From Alteromonas sp. M12 (GTDB lineage: Bacteria > Pseudomonadota > Gammaproteobacteria > Enterobacterales > Alteromonadaceae): a DNA stretch of 64,000 nt. A program made the translations under genes and the position numbers. Every line of letters starts with the position of its first letter. Within the stretch, counting starts at the first letter, position 1. The stretch spans positions 4,712,001 through 4,776,000 of the forward strand of contig NZ_CP144164.1 of the NCBI RefSeq assembly GCF_037478005.1, given 5' to 3'. This document shows positions 26,183 to 36,765 of the stretch, piece after piece. Under the pieces are notes generated by a model, which searched no databases, was not told where the DNA came from, and saw only the letters and a program-made list of their open reading frames with translations.

Positions 26183-26204
26183 GGGCGACTTAGTCGCCCT
26201 TTTT
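26183..26204 (+). terminator. Rho-independent terminator of the receptor gene
   Basis: Stem GGGCGAC/GTCGCCC with a TTA loop and five T, 25 bp after the stop codon. Partial read-through into the D-aminoacylase gene 22 bp later is possible. Confidence 0.9.
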
Positions 26205-26225
26205 CACTATAGAGTAATCCCTAAA

Positions 26226-27806
26226 ATGTATAACAATTGCCGACTGCGGTTCTTTTCAATATTATTTGTAGCAATCACATCCTGTGCCGCTTGCACTCAA
26301 AAATCTGAATCAATCGATATGATTATCACAGGTAAAAATATTTATACTGGTAATGAGCAACCAGCATTTTCAGGTTATATCGGCATTGATAAAGGCAATA
26401 TTTCTTTTATTAGCGATACGCTTCCTGCGCATATTACTGCCACACAAACCATAGATGCAGGTGACAACATCATAGCGCCAGGTTTTATTGATACCCATAC
26501 CCATGCCTGCAATGATTTTGGTAAAGACTCCCCGAATACAAATGTGAACTACACCACCCAAGGTGTAACCACTGTTTTTTGCAATGTCGATGGTGGCGGT
26601 AGCGTTGATGTCGCGGCAAAACTTAATCAATATGAACAACAAGGAATAGGCACAAATGTCGCCCTCTACGTTGGTCATGGCTCAATTCGTAAAGCGGTCA
26701 TGGGCATAGAAGATCGCGCTCCAACCGATGCTGAGCTTGAGCAAATGAAAAGCCTAGTAGAACAAGCAATGAAAGCCGGAGCCTTAGGACTTTCAACAGG
26801 CTTGTATTATGTACCCGGTAATTACGCGATGACCAGTGAAGTGGTTGAACTAGCAAAAGTCGCAGCCCAGTATAATGGTGCCTATGACAGTCATATTCGC
26901 GACGAAAGCAGCTACAGCATAGGGCTGGTTAACGCAATTAAAGAAGTCATTCAAATTGGTCAACAAGCAGACATTCCCGTGCACGTTGCGCATATCAAAT
27001 CATTAGGCGTTGACGTTTGGGGTAAAAGCGCAGAGGTGATCAAGTTAATAGACGAAGCTCGGCAACAAGGTATCGACGTTACTGCAGATCAATATCCTTG
27101 GCGCGCTTCAGGAACCAGCGTAGCAGGTAGTTTGGTACCAAGATATATAATGGCAGGTAGCAAAGAAGCGTATCATGCTCGAATGGAAGATGACGCACTA
27201 TGGCCAACCTTGAAATTAGAAATGGCTGAAAATTTAAGACGCAGAGGCGGCGCAGAGTCGTTACTCATTAGTGATCCCAAACGCCCCGACATACGCGGAA
27301 AAACCCTAGCCGAGGTTGCAAGTTTGTGGGAGATTGAGCCAATTGATGCAGCTCGTCAAATTATTCTAGAAGGTAATGCGCGGGTCGCCAGTTTCAATAT
27401 GTCTGATCAAGATATGAAAGCTTATATGACGCAATCTTGGGTAATGACCTCTTCCGATGGCAGCACTGGCCATCCTCGAAAATATGGCACTTTCCCCAAA
27501 AAGTTTCGTGAATATGTTAAACAGAAAGGTTGGTTAAGCACCCAAGAGTTTATTCAACGCAGTAGTTATTTACCTGCTAAAACCTTTGGATTGACAGGCA
27601 GAGGCGAATTGAAAGCGGGTTACGTTGCCGATATCGTAATATTTAATCCTGAGACTTATCAGCAAAAAGCGAGCTACTTACAGCCTACCGAACTTAGTGA
27701 GGGAGTAGAATGGTTAATCGTTAATGGCCAACCTGTCATTGAACAAAGCGTCGTTAATCAGACCTTAGCAGGACAACCCATCCGTCAATCTTCAGCATCA
27801 AGGTAA
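26226..27806 (+). CDS. N-acyl-D-amino-acid deacylase (D-aminoacylase), amidohydrolase superfamily
   Basis: A 526-residue zinc amidohydrolase that should release D-amino acids from N-acyl-D-amino acids. The export signal ends in an ITSC lipobox (Cys20), so it is probably a periplasmic lipoprotein. Metal-site motifs are GFIDTHTHAC (His91, His93), the Cys of GVTTVFCNVDGG, His in YDSHIRDES, His in VHVAHIKSLG and the catalytic Asp in MTSSDGSTGHPRKYG. Most relatives have HTHDD where this protein has HTHAC. It sits 7 bp before an M14 peptidase gene, so the two form an operon: the peptidase could make substrates for the deacylase. Exact acyl and side-chain specificity is unknown. Confidence 0.88.
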   Translation: MYNNCRLRFFSILFVAITSCAACTQKSESIDMIITGKNIYTGNEQPAFSGYIGIDKGNISFISDTLPAHITATQTIDAGDNIIAPGFIDTHTHACNDFGKDSPNTNVNYTTQGVTTVFCNVDGGGSVDVAAKLNQYEQQGIGTNVALYVGHGSIRKAVMGIEDRAPTDAELEQMKSLVEQAMKAGALGLSTGLYYVPGNYAMTSEVVELAKVAAQYNGAYDSHIRDESSYSIGLVNAIKEVIQIGQQADIPVHVAHIKSLGVDVWGKSAEVIKLIDEARQQGIDVTADQYPWRASGTSVAGSLVPRYIMAGSKEAYHARMEDDALWPTLKLEMAENLRRRGGAESLLISDPKRPDIRGKTLAEVASLWEIEPIDAARQIILEGNARVASFNMSDQDMKAYMTQSWVMTSSDGSTGHPRKYGTFPKKFREYVKQKGWLSTQEFIQRSSYLPAKTFGLTGRGELKAGYVADIVIFNPETYQQKASYLQPTELSEGVEWLIVNGQPVIEQSVVNQTLAGQPIRQSSASR

Positions 27807-27813
27807 AATAACC

Positions 27814-30399
27814 ATGCAGAACTATTTTCTAGCGCTCGTGAGTGTTGCGCTTTTATTTACCGCTTCCGTTAGTCCCAGGGCCAATGCTGCCCCTCAGGCT
27901 GACAGCTTTTATTCGCCGTCGACGGTTTTCGATCCTAGCGTCACTACCCCTGAGGACTTTTTAGGTCATGGGTTAGGTCAAAAGATGGTCCAGAACAATA
28001 TGCTGACAGCTTATTTTCGTCAGCTAGCGGCGCAATCTGAGCGAGTCAAATATGAAGTAATTGCCTACAGTAATGAAAATCGACCAATAGTTACTTTAAC
28101 CATAACCTCCCCGCAAAACATGGCCAATTTAGCGCAAATTCAAGCGAACCACATGGCCATACAAACCCCTAAAGGTAAAAGTACAGTCAGCGCAGATATG
28201 CCAGTAATTAGTTGGATTAATTTTGGTGTGCACGGTGGCGAAGTGAGCTCAACCGATTCAGCCTTGCCGATTGCTTATCATTTAGCTGCGGCCCAAGGGG
28301 AAGAGATCGATAACTTACTTAAAAACAGTGTCATTCTGCTCACGGCCAGCTTTAATCCAGATGGTAACAACCGTGAAGCGACGTGGAATTGGCAATATTC
28401 ATCGAATGTCACGATTACCGATCCTAATCACGCTTTACATGGCTCTCCTTGGCCCTCAGGTAGAACTAATCATTACTGGTTTGATCTGAATAGACAATGG
28501 ATGTTACAGCAACAGCCCGAACCTGTGGGTTGGGTCAGTAAGTTTCATCAATGGCGACCAAACATAGTCGCAGACTTCCATGAAATGCGCTCATATAAGT
28601 CGTTTTATTTTCATCCTGGTGCACCGGATAGAGTGCATCCTCTGATTAATGATCAGGCCATGCAATTACTCAGCGATGTAGTGCAAGGACCGCGAGACTT
28701 TTTGGACAGCGAAGCTCAGCTATATTTTAATCAAGAGTCTTACGACAATTTTTATTTAGGCAAAGGCGCGACATATCCTCATTTGTTTGGCAGCTTGGGA
28801 ATATTGTTTGAACAGGCTAGCTCGGCAGGTTTGCTCGACACGCCCCGAGGTGTGTTGTCATTTGAGGATAATATTCGAACTTATTACCATGTGGCCTTAG
28901 CGCTTCTGGAAAATGCCGCTGAAAAGCGCCAAGCACTGCTTTCATTTCAACAGGATTTTGCCAGCAACTCGGCTAAAATGGCCGCACAAGATGACATAAA
29001 AGCATACATCTACAGCGCCCCTGAAGATCCAGTAAGATTGTTCCATTTCAATCAACTATTAACTCGCAACAAAATCCAGATCAAACCACTGACAAAAGAT
29101 TTTGCTGTGAACGGTAAAACATTTCGTAAAAACGAAGCGTTTATCGTGGAGTCAAAGCAGGCCAATTATCGTATGCTTAAAGGTCTGTTTTCCAAGATAA
29201 CCACCTTTGAAAATAATACCTTTTATGATGTGTCTGGATGGACATTGCCCCTTGCTTTTGGGATTGACTTCGAGCCTCTAACTCGCACTAGATATAAAGC
29301 TGGTTCAGCTATAACCGTCGAGTTCCCAACACAGCAACCACCAAGCAGGGCAAATGTCGCCTATGTTTTTGATTGGAGCCACTACAACGCGCCGAAAGTA
29401 CTAAATACGCTACTGCAGCAGGGATATCTACCGCGCATTGCCACTGAACCTTTTAAGGCACAAACTGATAAAGGTATCCAAGCATTTGGACGGGGCAGTG
29501 TCATAGTGCCGGTGCTCAAGCAGATAGGTGCTAATGCAAACGTAAACGGCGAAAATTTATATAACATAATCCAGCAGGCAGCTATTCATGATGGGGTAAA
29601 AGCCTACGCATTAAACAGCTCCCATACCACCAGCATAGGTATGGATTTGGGCAGCAATAGTATTGACGCTGTCACTTTACCAAAAGTCGCACTGGTTATT
29701 GGGCCTGGAATGTCTCCCTATCAGGCTGGTGAGGTGTGGCACCTGTTAGATAAACGTATGCATATGCCTGTTGTTTTACTAGATAAAAGTAAACTTTCTA
29801 GTGCGGATTTGTCAGCCTATACCCACCTAGTCATGACGGATGGAAAATATTCAGATATCAGTAATTCGCTACAAGAGAAGATTTCAACTTGGGTAAGGAA
29901 GGGCGGATCTCTGGTTGGTATCGGTGATGGTGCGCGCTGGGCAGGAACAAAATTACTGGATATTAAAGTGGCTGACATTGGCAAAGGAAAATTAGCCTCA
30001 CAATCGCGAATTGATTATTCAAATAAGGCAATGGTTAAGGCACAAGTTATTATTGGTGGTGCGGTTGTGGCCGGTGATTTAGATATTAGTCACCCACTAG
30101 GTTACGGATATACCCGCCGCGAGATTGCCAGCCAACGTAGCGGTCTTTTAGCATTTGAACCGCCTAAAAATCCCTACGCCAGTGTAATAAAAATTGCCCA
30201 GAATTCACTATTAAGTGGCTACGCTTCTGCTGAAAACCAACAGCAATTAGCAGGCAAAACCAGCTTGGTAGCAGAAAGAAAAGGCAAGGGCAGTGTTATA
30301 TTATTTACTGATGATCCTAATTTCCGCGGATACTTTTATGGCACAGAGAAGCTGTTTCTAAACAGTCTATTTTTCTCAACCTTATTTACTGCGCCTTAA
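27814..30399 (+). CDS. Secreted M14 family zinc carboxypeptidase
   Basis: An 861-residue exported metallopeptidase: signal peptide at about 1-26 (ending ANAAP), an M14 catalytic domain with zinc ligands His140 and Glu143 (VHGGEVS) and His256 (DFHEM), the FDLNRQW segment, and catalytic Glu333 in ILFEQASS. The C-terminal half (about 380-861) is a large extra domain ending in a class-I glutaminase-like region (LVIGPGMSPYQAGE, HLVMTDGKY). The same architecture recurs in the partial gene at 61.6-64 kb. It is 7 bp downstream of the D-aminoacylase gene and probably co-transcribed. The specificity may be for unusual or D-containing peptides, by context only. Confidence 0.88.
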   Translation: MQNYFLALVSVALLFTASVSPRANAAPQADSFYSPSTVFDPSVTTPEDFLGHGLGQKMVQNNMLTAYFRQLAAQSERVKYEVIAYSNENRPIVTLTITSPQNMANLAQIQANHMAIQTPKGKSTVSADMPVISWINFGVHGGEVSSTDSALPIAYHLAAAQGEEIDNLLKNSVILLTASFNPDGNNREATWNWQYSSNVTITDPNHALHGSPWPSGRTNHYWFDLNRQWMLQQQPEPVGWVSKFHQWRPNIVADFHEMRSYKSFYFHPGAPDRVHPLINDQAMQLLSDVVQGPRDFLDSEAQLYFNQESYDNFYLGKGATYPHLFGSLGILFEQASSAGLLDTPRGVLSFEDNIRTYYHVALALLENAAEKRQALLSFQQDFASNSAKMAAQDDIKAYIYSAPEDPVRLFHFNQLLTRNKIQIKPLTKDFAVNGKTFRKNEAFIVESKQANYRMLKGLFSKITTFENNTFYDVSGWTLPLAFGIDFEPLTRTRYKAGSAITVEFPTQQPPSRANVAYVFDWSHYNAPKVLNTLLQQGYLPRIATEPFKAQTDKGIQAFGRGSVIVPVLKQIGANANVNGENLYNIIQQAAIHDGVKAYALNSSHTTSIGMDLGSNSIDAVTLPKVALVIGPGMSPYQAGEVWHLLDKRMHMPVVLLDKSKLSSADLSAYTHLVMTDGKYSDISNSLQEKISTWVRKGGSLVGIGDGARWAGTKLLDIKVADIGKGKLASQSRIDYSNKAMVKAQVIIGGAVVAGDLDISHPLGYGYTRREIASQRSGLLAFEPPKNPYASVIKIAQNSLLSGYASAENQQQLAGKTSLVAERKGKGSVILFTDDPNFRGYFYGTEKLFLNSLFFSTLFTAP

Positions 30400-30440
30400 T
30401 CGGTAAAAACAGGCAAATCACAGATCAGGCAATCTAATAT

Positions 30441-30486
30441 AAAAGCCTCCAAGTTATAACCTGTAGTTATGATTAGGAGGCTTTTT
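30441..30486 (+). terminator. Rho-independent terminator after the M14 peptidase
   Basis: Stem AAAAGCCTCC/GGAGGCTTTT enclosing a further inner pairing (GTTAT against ATAAC), followed by TTTTTG, 41 bp after the stop codon. Confidence 0.88.
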
Positions 30487-30562
30487 GTGAGGCCTTGATA
30501 TTATCCTGCCGTGTTAGGCTTTAATTAATCGATAACTAGACGTATCCTTTGTTTTATTCATC

Positions 30563-32278
30563 ATGCATTATAATAAATTAGCGCTTTACCTATTTGTTCT
30601 GGCTTTGTTCTCCGCGTTTTATATTAATACTTCTGTCACACCAAACTGGGTAGAACAGCAGCATTCTTACCCCACTTATAACAATGCATCAGGCGAACTT
30701 GTTTACACCATCAATAATCACCAGTTTGAAGTCAAAAACATCGTTGATTATCAACTCTCCCCATTGCGACAAAGCGCTTTAGATCAGTATGGTAAACCTG
30801 CGTTATCTGAGCAATGGGTAAGGATGCCTGACCAACAACTGGTGTTACTCAAGACCGCTTTCCATTTTGGTATTTGGTCGTTATTACCGGCCGTCATTGC
30901 TATTTCATTATGTTTGCTTACCAAACAGCCGATTCCTGCCCTATTAGGTGGCACAATTATCGGCGCACTCATGTTAGGTCGGTATGATATTACCGATAAA
31001 GTGCTGCTTCCAAGCATCGCCTCAGACAGCGCTGCAACCATTGTTTTATTGTACCTTTGGCTGCTTGGCGGCTTGATGGGAGTCTGGACTCGCACTGGAG
31101 CAGCACAAGCATTCGCTCAGGCGATGACCCGTCATTTTGTTAAGGGACCGCGCTCAGCGAAGCTGATTACATGGATATTAGGCGTATTCTTTTTTCAAGG
31201 AGGAACAATAAGCACAGTATTGGTGGGGACAACGGTTAAGCCCTTTGCAGATGAAGCAAAAGTCAGCCACGAAGAAATGAGTTACATTGTAGATTCAACG
31301 GCATCGCCCATCGCGTCAGTCTTAGCCTTCAATGCTTGGCCAGTCTATGTGCAATCATTGATATTTGTGCCTGGCGTGGCTTTTCTGGCAACCGAGTCTG
31401 ATCGAATCCGTTTTTTCTTCACCAGTATCCCTTTTAGCTTTTATGGAATTCTCGCGGTATTGGGTACGCTCTTGTTGTGCTTTAACGTTACATGGCATTG
31501 CGGTAGTCGAATCCGTACAGCCCGTTTACGGGCGCTCAATACTGGCCGCTTAGACGCAAAAGATGCAAACCCGATACATACTGATGAATTACAAAAATCG
31601 GAAGTGCCTAGCCATTATTCGCCGAGTGTTTATGAATTTGCAGTGCCTTTGGTCACCTTAATTGCTATCGCAGTAGGAACCTTTATTACGCTAGGTTCGC
31701 CGAAAGTAAATTGGGCATTCGCTACAGCACTTTGCTTGTCTTGTGTAATGGCCTTATCACGAGGGATGACCTTAGACGAATTGCTTGGCGGCATTGGTAA
31801 TGGTCTAAAATCAGTGGTCGTTGCTTCTGTGCTGTTGGTATTGGCGATCACAATTGGCGGTATCAATAAGGAAATTGGTGGTGGTTTATTTTTGATAGAT
31901 TTACTCGACCATCAAATAGCATTTTGGATGTTACCTGTCATTCTCCAGATTCTAACCATGATCATTGCATTTTCAACCGGAACAAGTTGGGGTACATACG
32001 CAATTGCATTCCCTTTAGCCATGCCGTTAGCTTGGGCAATTGGTATCAATCAAGAAGTTGCTCACCCAGAAATTTTCATGGCGATTTGTTTTGCGACGGT
32101 TTTGAATGGCAGCGTATACGGTGATCAATGCTCTCCCATTTCGGATACAACCATTTTAAGTGCGATGACCACAGGTTGTGACTTGATGGACCATGTTAAG
32201 TCACAAATAATACCTGCTAGCATAGCCGCAACATGCGCAGCTATGCTTTGGACTTTATCTGCATTGCTGTTGGTTTAA
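30563..32278 (+). CDS. NhaC-family Na+/H+ antiporter-like transporter
   Basis: A 571-residue inner-membrane protein of the NhaC/IT superfamily with about 11-12 membrane segments. Recognisable are [44 protein letters not shown], the central [10 protein letters not shown] and near the C-terminus [20 protein letters not shown], the family signature. An extra hydrophilic stretch of about 70 residues (22-92) separates the first membrane segment from the core, presumably periplasmic. Members exchange sodium for protons or carry organic acids. Its position at the end of the D-amino-acid locus suggests import of the product or ion balance, unproven. Own promoter likely, as a terminator precedes it. 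Confidence 0.83.
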   Translation: MHYNKLALYLFVLALFSAFYINTSVTPNWVEQQHSYPTYNNASGELVYTINNHQFEVKNIVDYQLSPLRQSALDQYGKPALSEQWVRMPDQQLVLLKTAFHFGIWSLLPAVIAISLCLLTKQPIPALLGGTIIGALMLGRYDITDKVLLPSIASDSAATIVLLYLWLLGGLMGVWTRTGAAQAFAQAMTRHFVKGPRSAKLITWILGVFFFQGGTISTVLVGTTVKPFADEAKVSHEEMSYIVDSTASPIASVLAFNAWPVYVQSLIFVPGVAFLATESDRIRFFFTSIPFSFYGILAVLGTLLLCFNVTWHCGSRIRTARLRALNTGRLDAKDANPIHTDELQKSEVPSHYSPSVYEFAVPLVTLIAIAVGTFITLGSPKVNWAFATALCLSCVMALSRGMTLDELLGGIGNGLKSVVVASVLLVLAITIGGINKEIGGGLFLIDLLDHQIAFWMLPVILQILTMIIAFSTGTSWGTYAIAFPLAMPLAWAIGINQEVAHPEIFMAICFATVLNGSVYGDQCSPISDTTILSAMTTGCDLMDHVKSQIIPASIAATCAAMLWTLSALLLV

Positions 32279-32308
32279 CCAACAGCATTCAAATATAGCA
32301 GTAGCGAA

Positions 32309-33205
32309 CTATTGTGTCTGCGTAGGCTGAGCATGGCCTTCGTTATGAATTGCTTCGATATCTATCGCATCGAAACTGTATTCCTTGTGGCAGTATTGGC
32401 AATTCAACCTTACGGCACCATCTTCGGCCACAATATTAAGTAACTCTTGTTTATCAACATTTGCGATCGCCGCAGCACTGCGTTCTTTACTGCAGGTACA
32501 AGAGAACTTGATGTCTTGAGGTGGGTAAAGTTGGACTTCTTCTTGATGATAAAGTCGGTGCAATACTTCAGTGGCTGGCAGCCCTAACAATTCCTCAGCA
32601 GTAATAGTCTGGCTAATCGTAGTTAAGTGAATGAAGTCAGTGTGTTCAGACGCATCTGTCATTTCGCTACTGGTTGGCAAAACTTGCAAAAATAAACCAC
32701 CAGCTCTATTTATTTCACCTTTGAGAGAGGTTTTTAAAATGACTTTGGTAGGCAGTTGTTCAGATTGGCTGAAATACCCTTCAAGACACTCTGATAAAGT
32801 CGGCTTGTCGATCGCCACCATGCCTTGATATCGCTCTCCCACTTCAGGAGTAATGGTAATAACTAACACTCCCTTAGGCATGAGTTCGGTTAACGATGTT
32901 GGAAGTTCAGCCGCTTCTGAGTCCCACCGTGCCACACCACGCAATTTTTGATCATGAGTACCATTTATTACTGCGTACTTAACCAAACCTTCACTTTGCA
33001 ATTGCAAAGCAATATCACCTTTGAACTTTAACGTTGCAGTCAGCAAAGATGCAGCAGCCATTAATTCACCCAGTAATTGTTGAAGGACAGGGGGATATTG
33101 CTGTGAATTTAGAATTTCTTGATAACTATTTTCTAGTTGCACAAGTTCACCGCGTACGTTGGCGTTGTTAAAGACATAACGATGTAACTGATCAAAATGG
33201 GACAT
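32309..33205 (-). CDS. hslO: Redox-regulated chaperone Hsp33
   Basis: Cytoplasmic holdase that protects proteins under oxidative stress. The 298-residue protein has the N-terminal chaperone domain with [23 protein letters not shown] and YQGMVAI, and the C-terminal redox switch with Cys236 and Cys238 (CTC) and Cys269 and Cys272 (CQYC), which bind zinc in the reduced form. All four cysteines are present, so it should be switchable. hslR lies 9 bp upstream on the same strand, and the pair is probably one heat-shock operon as in E. coli. Confidence 0.97.
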   Translation of the reverse strand: MSHFDQLHRYVFNNANVRGELVQLENSYQEILNSQQYPPVLQQLLGELMAAASLLTATLKFKGDIALQLQSEGLVKYAVINGTHDQKLRGVARWDSEAAELPTSLTELMPKGVLVITITPEVGERYQGMVAIDKPTLSECLEGYFSQSEQLPTKVILKTSLKGEINRAGGLFLQVLPTSSEMTDASEHTDFIHLTTISQTITAEELLGLPATEVLHRLYHQEEVQLYPPQDIKFSCTCSKERSAAAIANVDKQELLNIVAEDGAVRLNCQYCHKEYSFDAIDIEAIHNEGHAQPTQTQ

Positions 33206-33214
33206 AAGATTCTC

Positions 33215-33619
33215 TTACTGCTGTTTAAATTGAATTATTTTGCGACGCTGCTTTTTATCCGGTCGTGTCTCTGGTCTCGGACTATGGAATGCGCTTAACT
33301 TGCGCGCCTCTGCATTTTTTTCACGTTGCGCGATGCTTTTTTCTGTTTCCGCGTAGAGTAATTGAGCTTGTGGTGCACTTACTCGTTTATCACTTAACCC
33401 TTCTACAATTACTTCCTTGCTATCGAATCCGGCAGGGAGCACAATTGTCGCACCCAATTCGACACTTCGACTGGCTTTTGCTCTTTGTCCATTATATTGC
33501 ACCTTGCCAGATTGCACCATGTCTCGAGCTAAAGATCGGGTTTTAAAAAATCGAGCAGCCCAAAGCCACTTATCTAAGCGAACTATTTCAGTGTTTTTGT
33601 TGTCTGTCTTATTCTTCAT
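33215..33619 (-). CDS. hslR: Heat-shock protein Hsp15, ribosome-associated S4-type RNA-binding protein
   Basis: A 134-residue basic protein with an N-terminal S4 RNA-binding fold: VRLDKWLWAARFFKTRSLA, QSGKVQYNGQRAKASRSVELG, then a charged C-terminal tail rich in Arg and Lys. Hsp15 recycles free 50S subunits carrying stalled peptidyl-tRNA after heat stress. It precedes hslO by 9 bp and is divergently placed from the gsp operon. Length and motifs match the E. coli protein (133 residues). Confidence 0.95.
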   Translation of the reverse strand: MKNKTDNKNTEIVRLDKWLWAARFFKTRSLARDMVQSGKVQYNGQRAKASRSVELGATIVLPAGFDSKEVIVEGLSDKRVSAPQAQLLYAETEKSIAQREKNAEARKLSAFHSPRPETRPDKKQRRKIIQFKQQ

Positions 33620-33763
33620 ATATAGAACCTATTGGGCTTAAGCTTAAAAACCTTAGAATTGTAATTATATGGTAATGTTAATCTTTAATAGTTGTGGCCC
33701 TTTAATCTACTGGTTATCATTGTCCCCGTTTAGCGACGATAATCGACCAAAAAGTGGTAAAAG

Positions 33764-34705
33764 ATGAGCCTTAGTAGTACAAACTTAAGTCAAATATGGC
33801 TGCAAATTAGCAAATATCAATCACAGATTAATCTGTTGGTTGTTATTTTGTTGGTTCTGTATCTTTTGGCTTTTTTAGCTGAGATGACTTGGCGGCTAAT
33901 TCCAGAGCCACAAAACACTTCAAATCAAAGTTTTCAAACTAACCAAACTGGCAATACTTCAAGCAACTCTGGCTCACGAGTGAGTTTGTCACAGTTGAAA
34001 AGTTTAAACCTATTTGGCGATTTAACCGCAAAAGAAGTCACCACGGTTAAACAAGAAGTAACGGAAGCACCTGAAACCCGCTTGAACTTAACCTTAACAG
34101 GTGTGGTCGAGACTGATGAGCCAGGTGTTGGTGCGGCGATAATTGAGAATCGCGGTTCACAGAATACCTATGGCATCGATGATGAAATTGATGGTACCAA
34201 TGCAAGCTTAGTTGAAGTGTTCGCAGATAGGGTAATCATAAAAAATGGTCCTCGTCGCGAAACCTTAATGCTAGACGGGTTAGAATACTCAAAAGAAAGC
34301 CAAGCATACCAACCAGCTGTTGAAACCACCGCTGATAATAGAATAGATGACAAAGAACAATATACCGAATTGACTCCTGAAATGGTGGAAACGACCAGAG
34401 AGATACGGCGCAACCCTGCCGGATTTACCGATTACATTATGGTCTCTCCGGTTCAAGGCCAAGATGGTTTAATTGCCGGCTATAAAATAGCCCCTGGTAA
34501 AAATCCAAGTTTATTTAAAGGTGCTGGATTTTTAGTCGGGGATGTCATTACCGAGATTAACGGCTTAGATTTGACTGATCCTGAACAAGCTATAGAAGCC
34601 TTGGCAGCATTAAATCAATCGGATTCGTTACAACTAACAATTAGTCGAAGTGAGGAACTTCTCACTTTGTATTTGGATTTCCCTGAAGGGGGAGAAGATT
34701 TATGA
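33764..34705 (+). CDS. gspC: Type II secretion system protein GspC
   Basis: Inner-membrane connector of the type II secretion system, first gene of an unbroken gspC-N operon. The 313-residue protein has a short cytoplasmic start, one membrane segment (about residues 22-42), a Gln/Asn/Ser-rich linker, the periplasmic homology region (LTLTGVVETDEPGVGAAII, about 105-160) that touches the secretin, and a C-terminal PDZ domain (about 225-308, GAGFLVGDVITEINGLDLTDPEQA). The stop overlaps the gspD start by 4 bp. The 144-bp gap to hslR must contain the operon promoter. Confidence 0.95.
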   Translation: MSLSSTNLSQIWLQISKYQSQINLLVVILLVLYLLAFLAEMTWRLIPEPQNTSNQSFQTNQTGNTSSNSGSRVSLSQLKSLNLFGDLTAKEVTTVKQEVTEAPETRLNLTLTGVVETDEPGVGAAIIENRGSQNTYGIDDEIDGTNASLVEVFADRVIIKNGPRRETLMLDGLEYSKESQAYQPAVETTADNRIDDKEQYTELTPEMVETTREIRRNPAGFTDYIMVSPVQGQDGLIAGYKIAPGKNPSLFKGAGFLVGDVITEINGLDLTDPEQAIEALAALNQSDSLQLTISRSEELLTLYLDFPEGGEDL

Positions 34706-36765
34706 GGATTACCCCTATGACGCAAACAAGCCGTAGTAGATTTAGAGGCTTATGTTTGGCAGCATGTGCAATGCTTTTGACGATGTCGACGATGACATCC
34801 GCTAAAGAATATTCCCCCAATTTTAAAAATGCTGAGATTTCCGAATTCATAAATATTGTAGGCAAGAACCTGCAAAAAACCATAATCGTCAGCCCAGACG
34901 TACGCGGCAAAATCAGCGTACGTAGTTATGACTTGCTTAATGAAGAGCAATATTACCAATTTTTCCTCAACGTATTACAAGTATACGATTTTGCAGTGGT
35001 AGAAATGCCAAATGGCATATTGAAAGTAGTTCGAGCTAAAGACGCAAAAACATCTAATATTCCGGTTATTCAAGGTACCCCTTTTGATGGTGATGAAATG
35101 ATCACCCGAGTGGTTCCGGTATACAACGTGCCAGTGCGAGAGCTTGCCCCGATTCTTCGCCAGTTGAACGATCAAGCAGGTGGTGGCAACGTAGTGAGCC
35201 ATGACCCATCCAACGTCATGATGCTGACCGGCCGAGCTGCTGTGGTAAATCGCTTGGTAGAGATCATTGAGCGTGTGGATCAAGCTGGTGATGAAGAAGT
35301 TGAAATAGTAGAACTTAAATATGCATCTGCATCAGAGATGGTGAGAATTATTGAAAACATCAATAAAAATGCATCCAAAACCCAAACAACCGGTAAATCG
35401 GAGCCTCGTCTGGTAGCTGACGACCGAACCAATAGTGTAATAGTGTCTGGCGATAACAAAGGTCGCAAACGCTTAATTAACCTAATTACCAAAATGGATA
35501 AAGAATTAGAAACCAGCGGTAATACTCGGGTTATTTTTGTGAATTACGCTAAAGCAGAAGAGCTAGTTAAAGTTCTGCAAGGAGTAAGTGCTAGCATTCA
35601 AGCTGAAGAACAAGGCGGACAAAGCAGCAATACAAAAAGTAGAACATCTAACAACCGTGAAGTAAGTATCGATTTTCACTCAGATTCCAATGCACTCGTA
35701 ATCACCGCAGAGCCTGACATGATGCGTTCGCTAGAAGAAGTCATTCGTCAGTTGGATATACGTCGAGCACAAGTAACCGTTGAAGCCATTATTGTTGAAG
35801 TATTTGAAGGTGACGGCACAACGGTAGGTGTTCAGTGGGCCAGTGAAGATGGTGGTGGTCAGCAATTTACAAATGGTGTTGTGGGGATTGGCTCGTTAGC
35901 AGTTGCAGCCGATGAAGCAGAAGATCAAACAACCACGACCACAGGGTTCGATGACGATGGTGACCCGTATTCATATGACTCTGTCACATCTGGTGATTTC
36001 ACTTCACTAGCATCCTTGCTAGGCGGCGTTAACGGATTCTTAGTTGGTGTAGTGAAAGATGGTTGGGGGGCAGTACTACAAGCAGTAAGCACTGATACCA
36101 ATTCTAACGTTCTCTCTACTCCACACTTAACCACCATGGATAATGAAGAAGCGTTCTTCATCGTTGGTCAAGAAGTACCTATTATTACCGGTTCTTCAAC
36201 GGGTTCAAACAATGCCAACCCATTCCAAACTGTGGAACGACAAGAAGTAGGTATAAAACTAAAAGTGACACCTCAAATCAACGAAGGTGATGCAGTTCAA
36301 CTATTAATTGAACAAGAAGTCTCTAGCGTCAGTGGTGCGACATCTGTTGATATTGCGATTAACAAACGGGAAATTAAAACCACAGTAATTGTGGATGACG
36401 GCGGTACAATTGTACTGGGTGGCTTAATCGACGAAGAAGTGCAGGAAAGTGTTTCCAAGGTGCCTATATTAGGTGATATTCCTTACCTAGGTAACTTGTT
36501 TAAATCCACCACTACCAGCAAGCGCAAACGTAACTTAATGGTATTTATTCGTCCGACCATCGTGCGAGATGGCGCGACTATGAATTCTATTAGCCATAAA
36601 AAATACAACTACATTCGTGCGCAGCAACTACAGCGTCAATCTGAAGGTATCCCTTTGATGCCTAATACTGATACACCTGTATTACCGGAGTGGGAAGATG
36701 AACTATCTTTACCGCCTTCTTTCGAAGAATACATGTTGAATAAAGAGCAGGAAAGCAAGCATTAA
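34702..36765 (+). CDS. gspD: Type II secretion system secretin GspD
   Basis: Forms the outer-membrane channel through which folded exoproteins leave. The 687-residue protein has a signal peptide (about 1-33), N0-N3 domains ([19 protein letters not shown] and repeated small ring-building domains) and the secretin domain with [35 protein letters not shown] motifs (about 485-515) and [20 protein letters not shown] (about 570). An Asp/Thr-rich insertion (about 408-430) lies in the secretin gate region. Met6 is an alternative start. No GspS pilotin gene follows the operon, so targeting may rely on a gene elsewhere. Confidence 0.96.
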   Translation: MRITPMTQTSRSRFRGLCLAACAMLLTMSTMTSAKEYSPNFKNAEISEFINIVGKNLQKTIIVSPDVRGKISVRSYDLLNEEQYYQFFLNVLQVYDFAVVEMPNGILKVVRAKDAKTSNIPVIQGTPFDGDEMITRVVPVYNVPVRELAPILRQLNDQAGGGNVVSHDPSNVMMLTGRAAVVNRLVEIIERVDQAGDEEVEIVELKYASASEMVRIIENINKNASKTQTTGKSEPRLVADDRTNSVIVSGDNKGRKRLINLITKMDKELETSGNTRVIFVNYAKAEELVKVLQGVSASIQAEEQGGQSSNTKSRTSNNREVSIDFHSDSNALVITAEPDMMRSLEEVIRQLDIRRAQVTVEAIIVEVFEGDGTTVGVQWASEDGGGQQFTNGVVGIGSLAVAADEAEDQTTTTTGFDDDGDPYSYDSVTSGDFTSLASLLGGVNGFLVGVVKDGWGAVLQAVSTDTNSNVLSTPHLTTMDNEEAFFIVGQEVPIITGSSTGSNNANPFQTVERQEVGIKLKVTPQINEGDAVQLLIEQEVSSVSGATSVDIAINKREIKTTVIVDDGGTIVLGGLIDEEVQESVSKVPILGDIPYLGNLFKSTTTSKRKRNLMVFIRPTIVRDGATMNSISHKKYNYIRAQQLQRQSEGIPLMPNTDTPVLPEWEDELSLPPSFEEYMLNKEQESKH

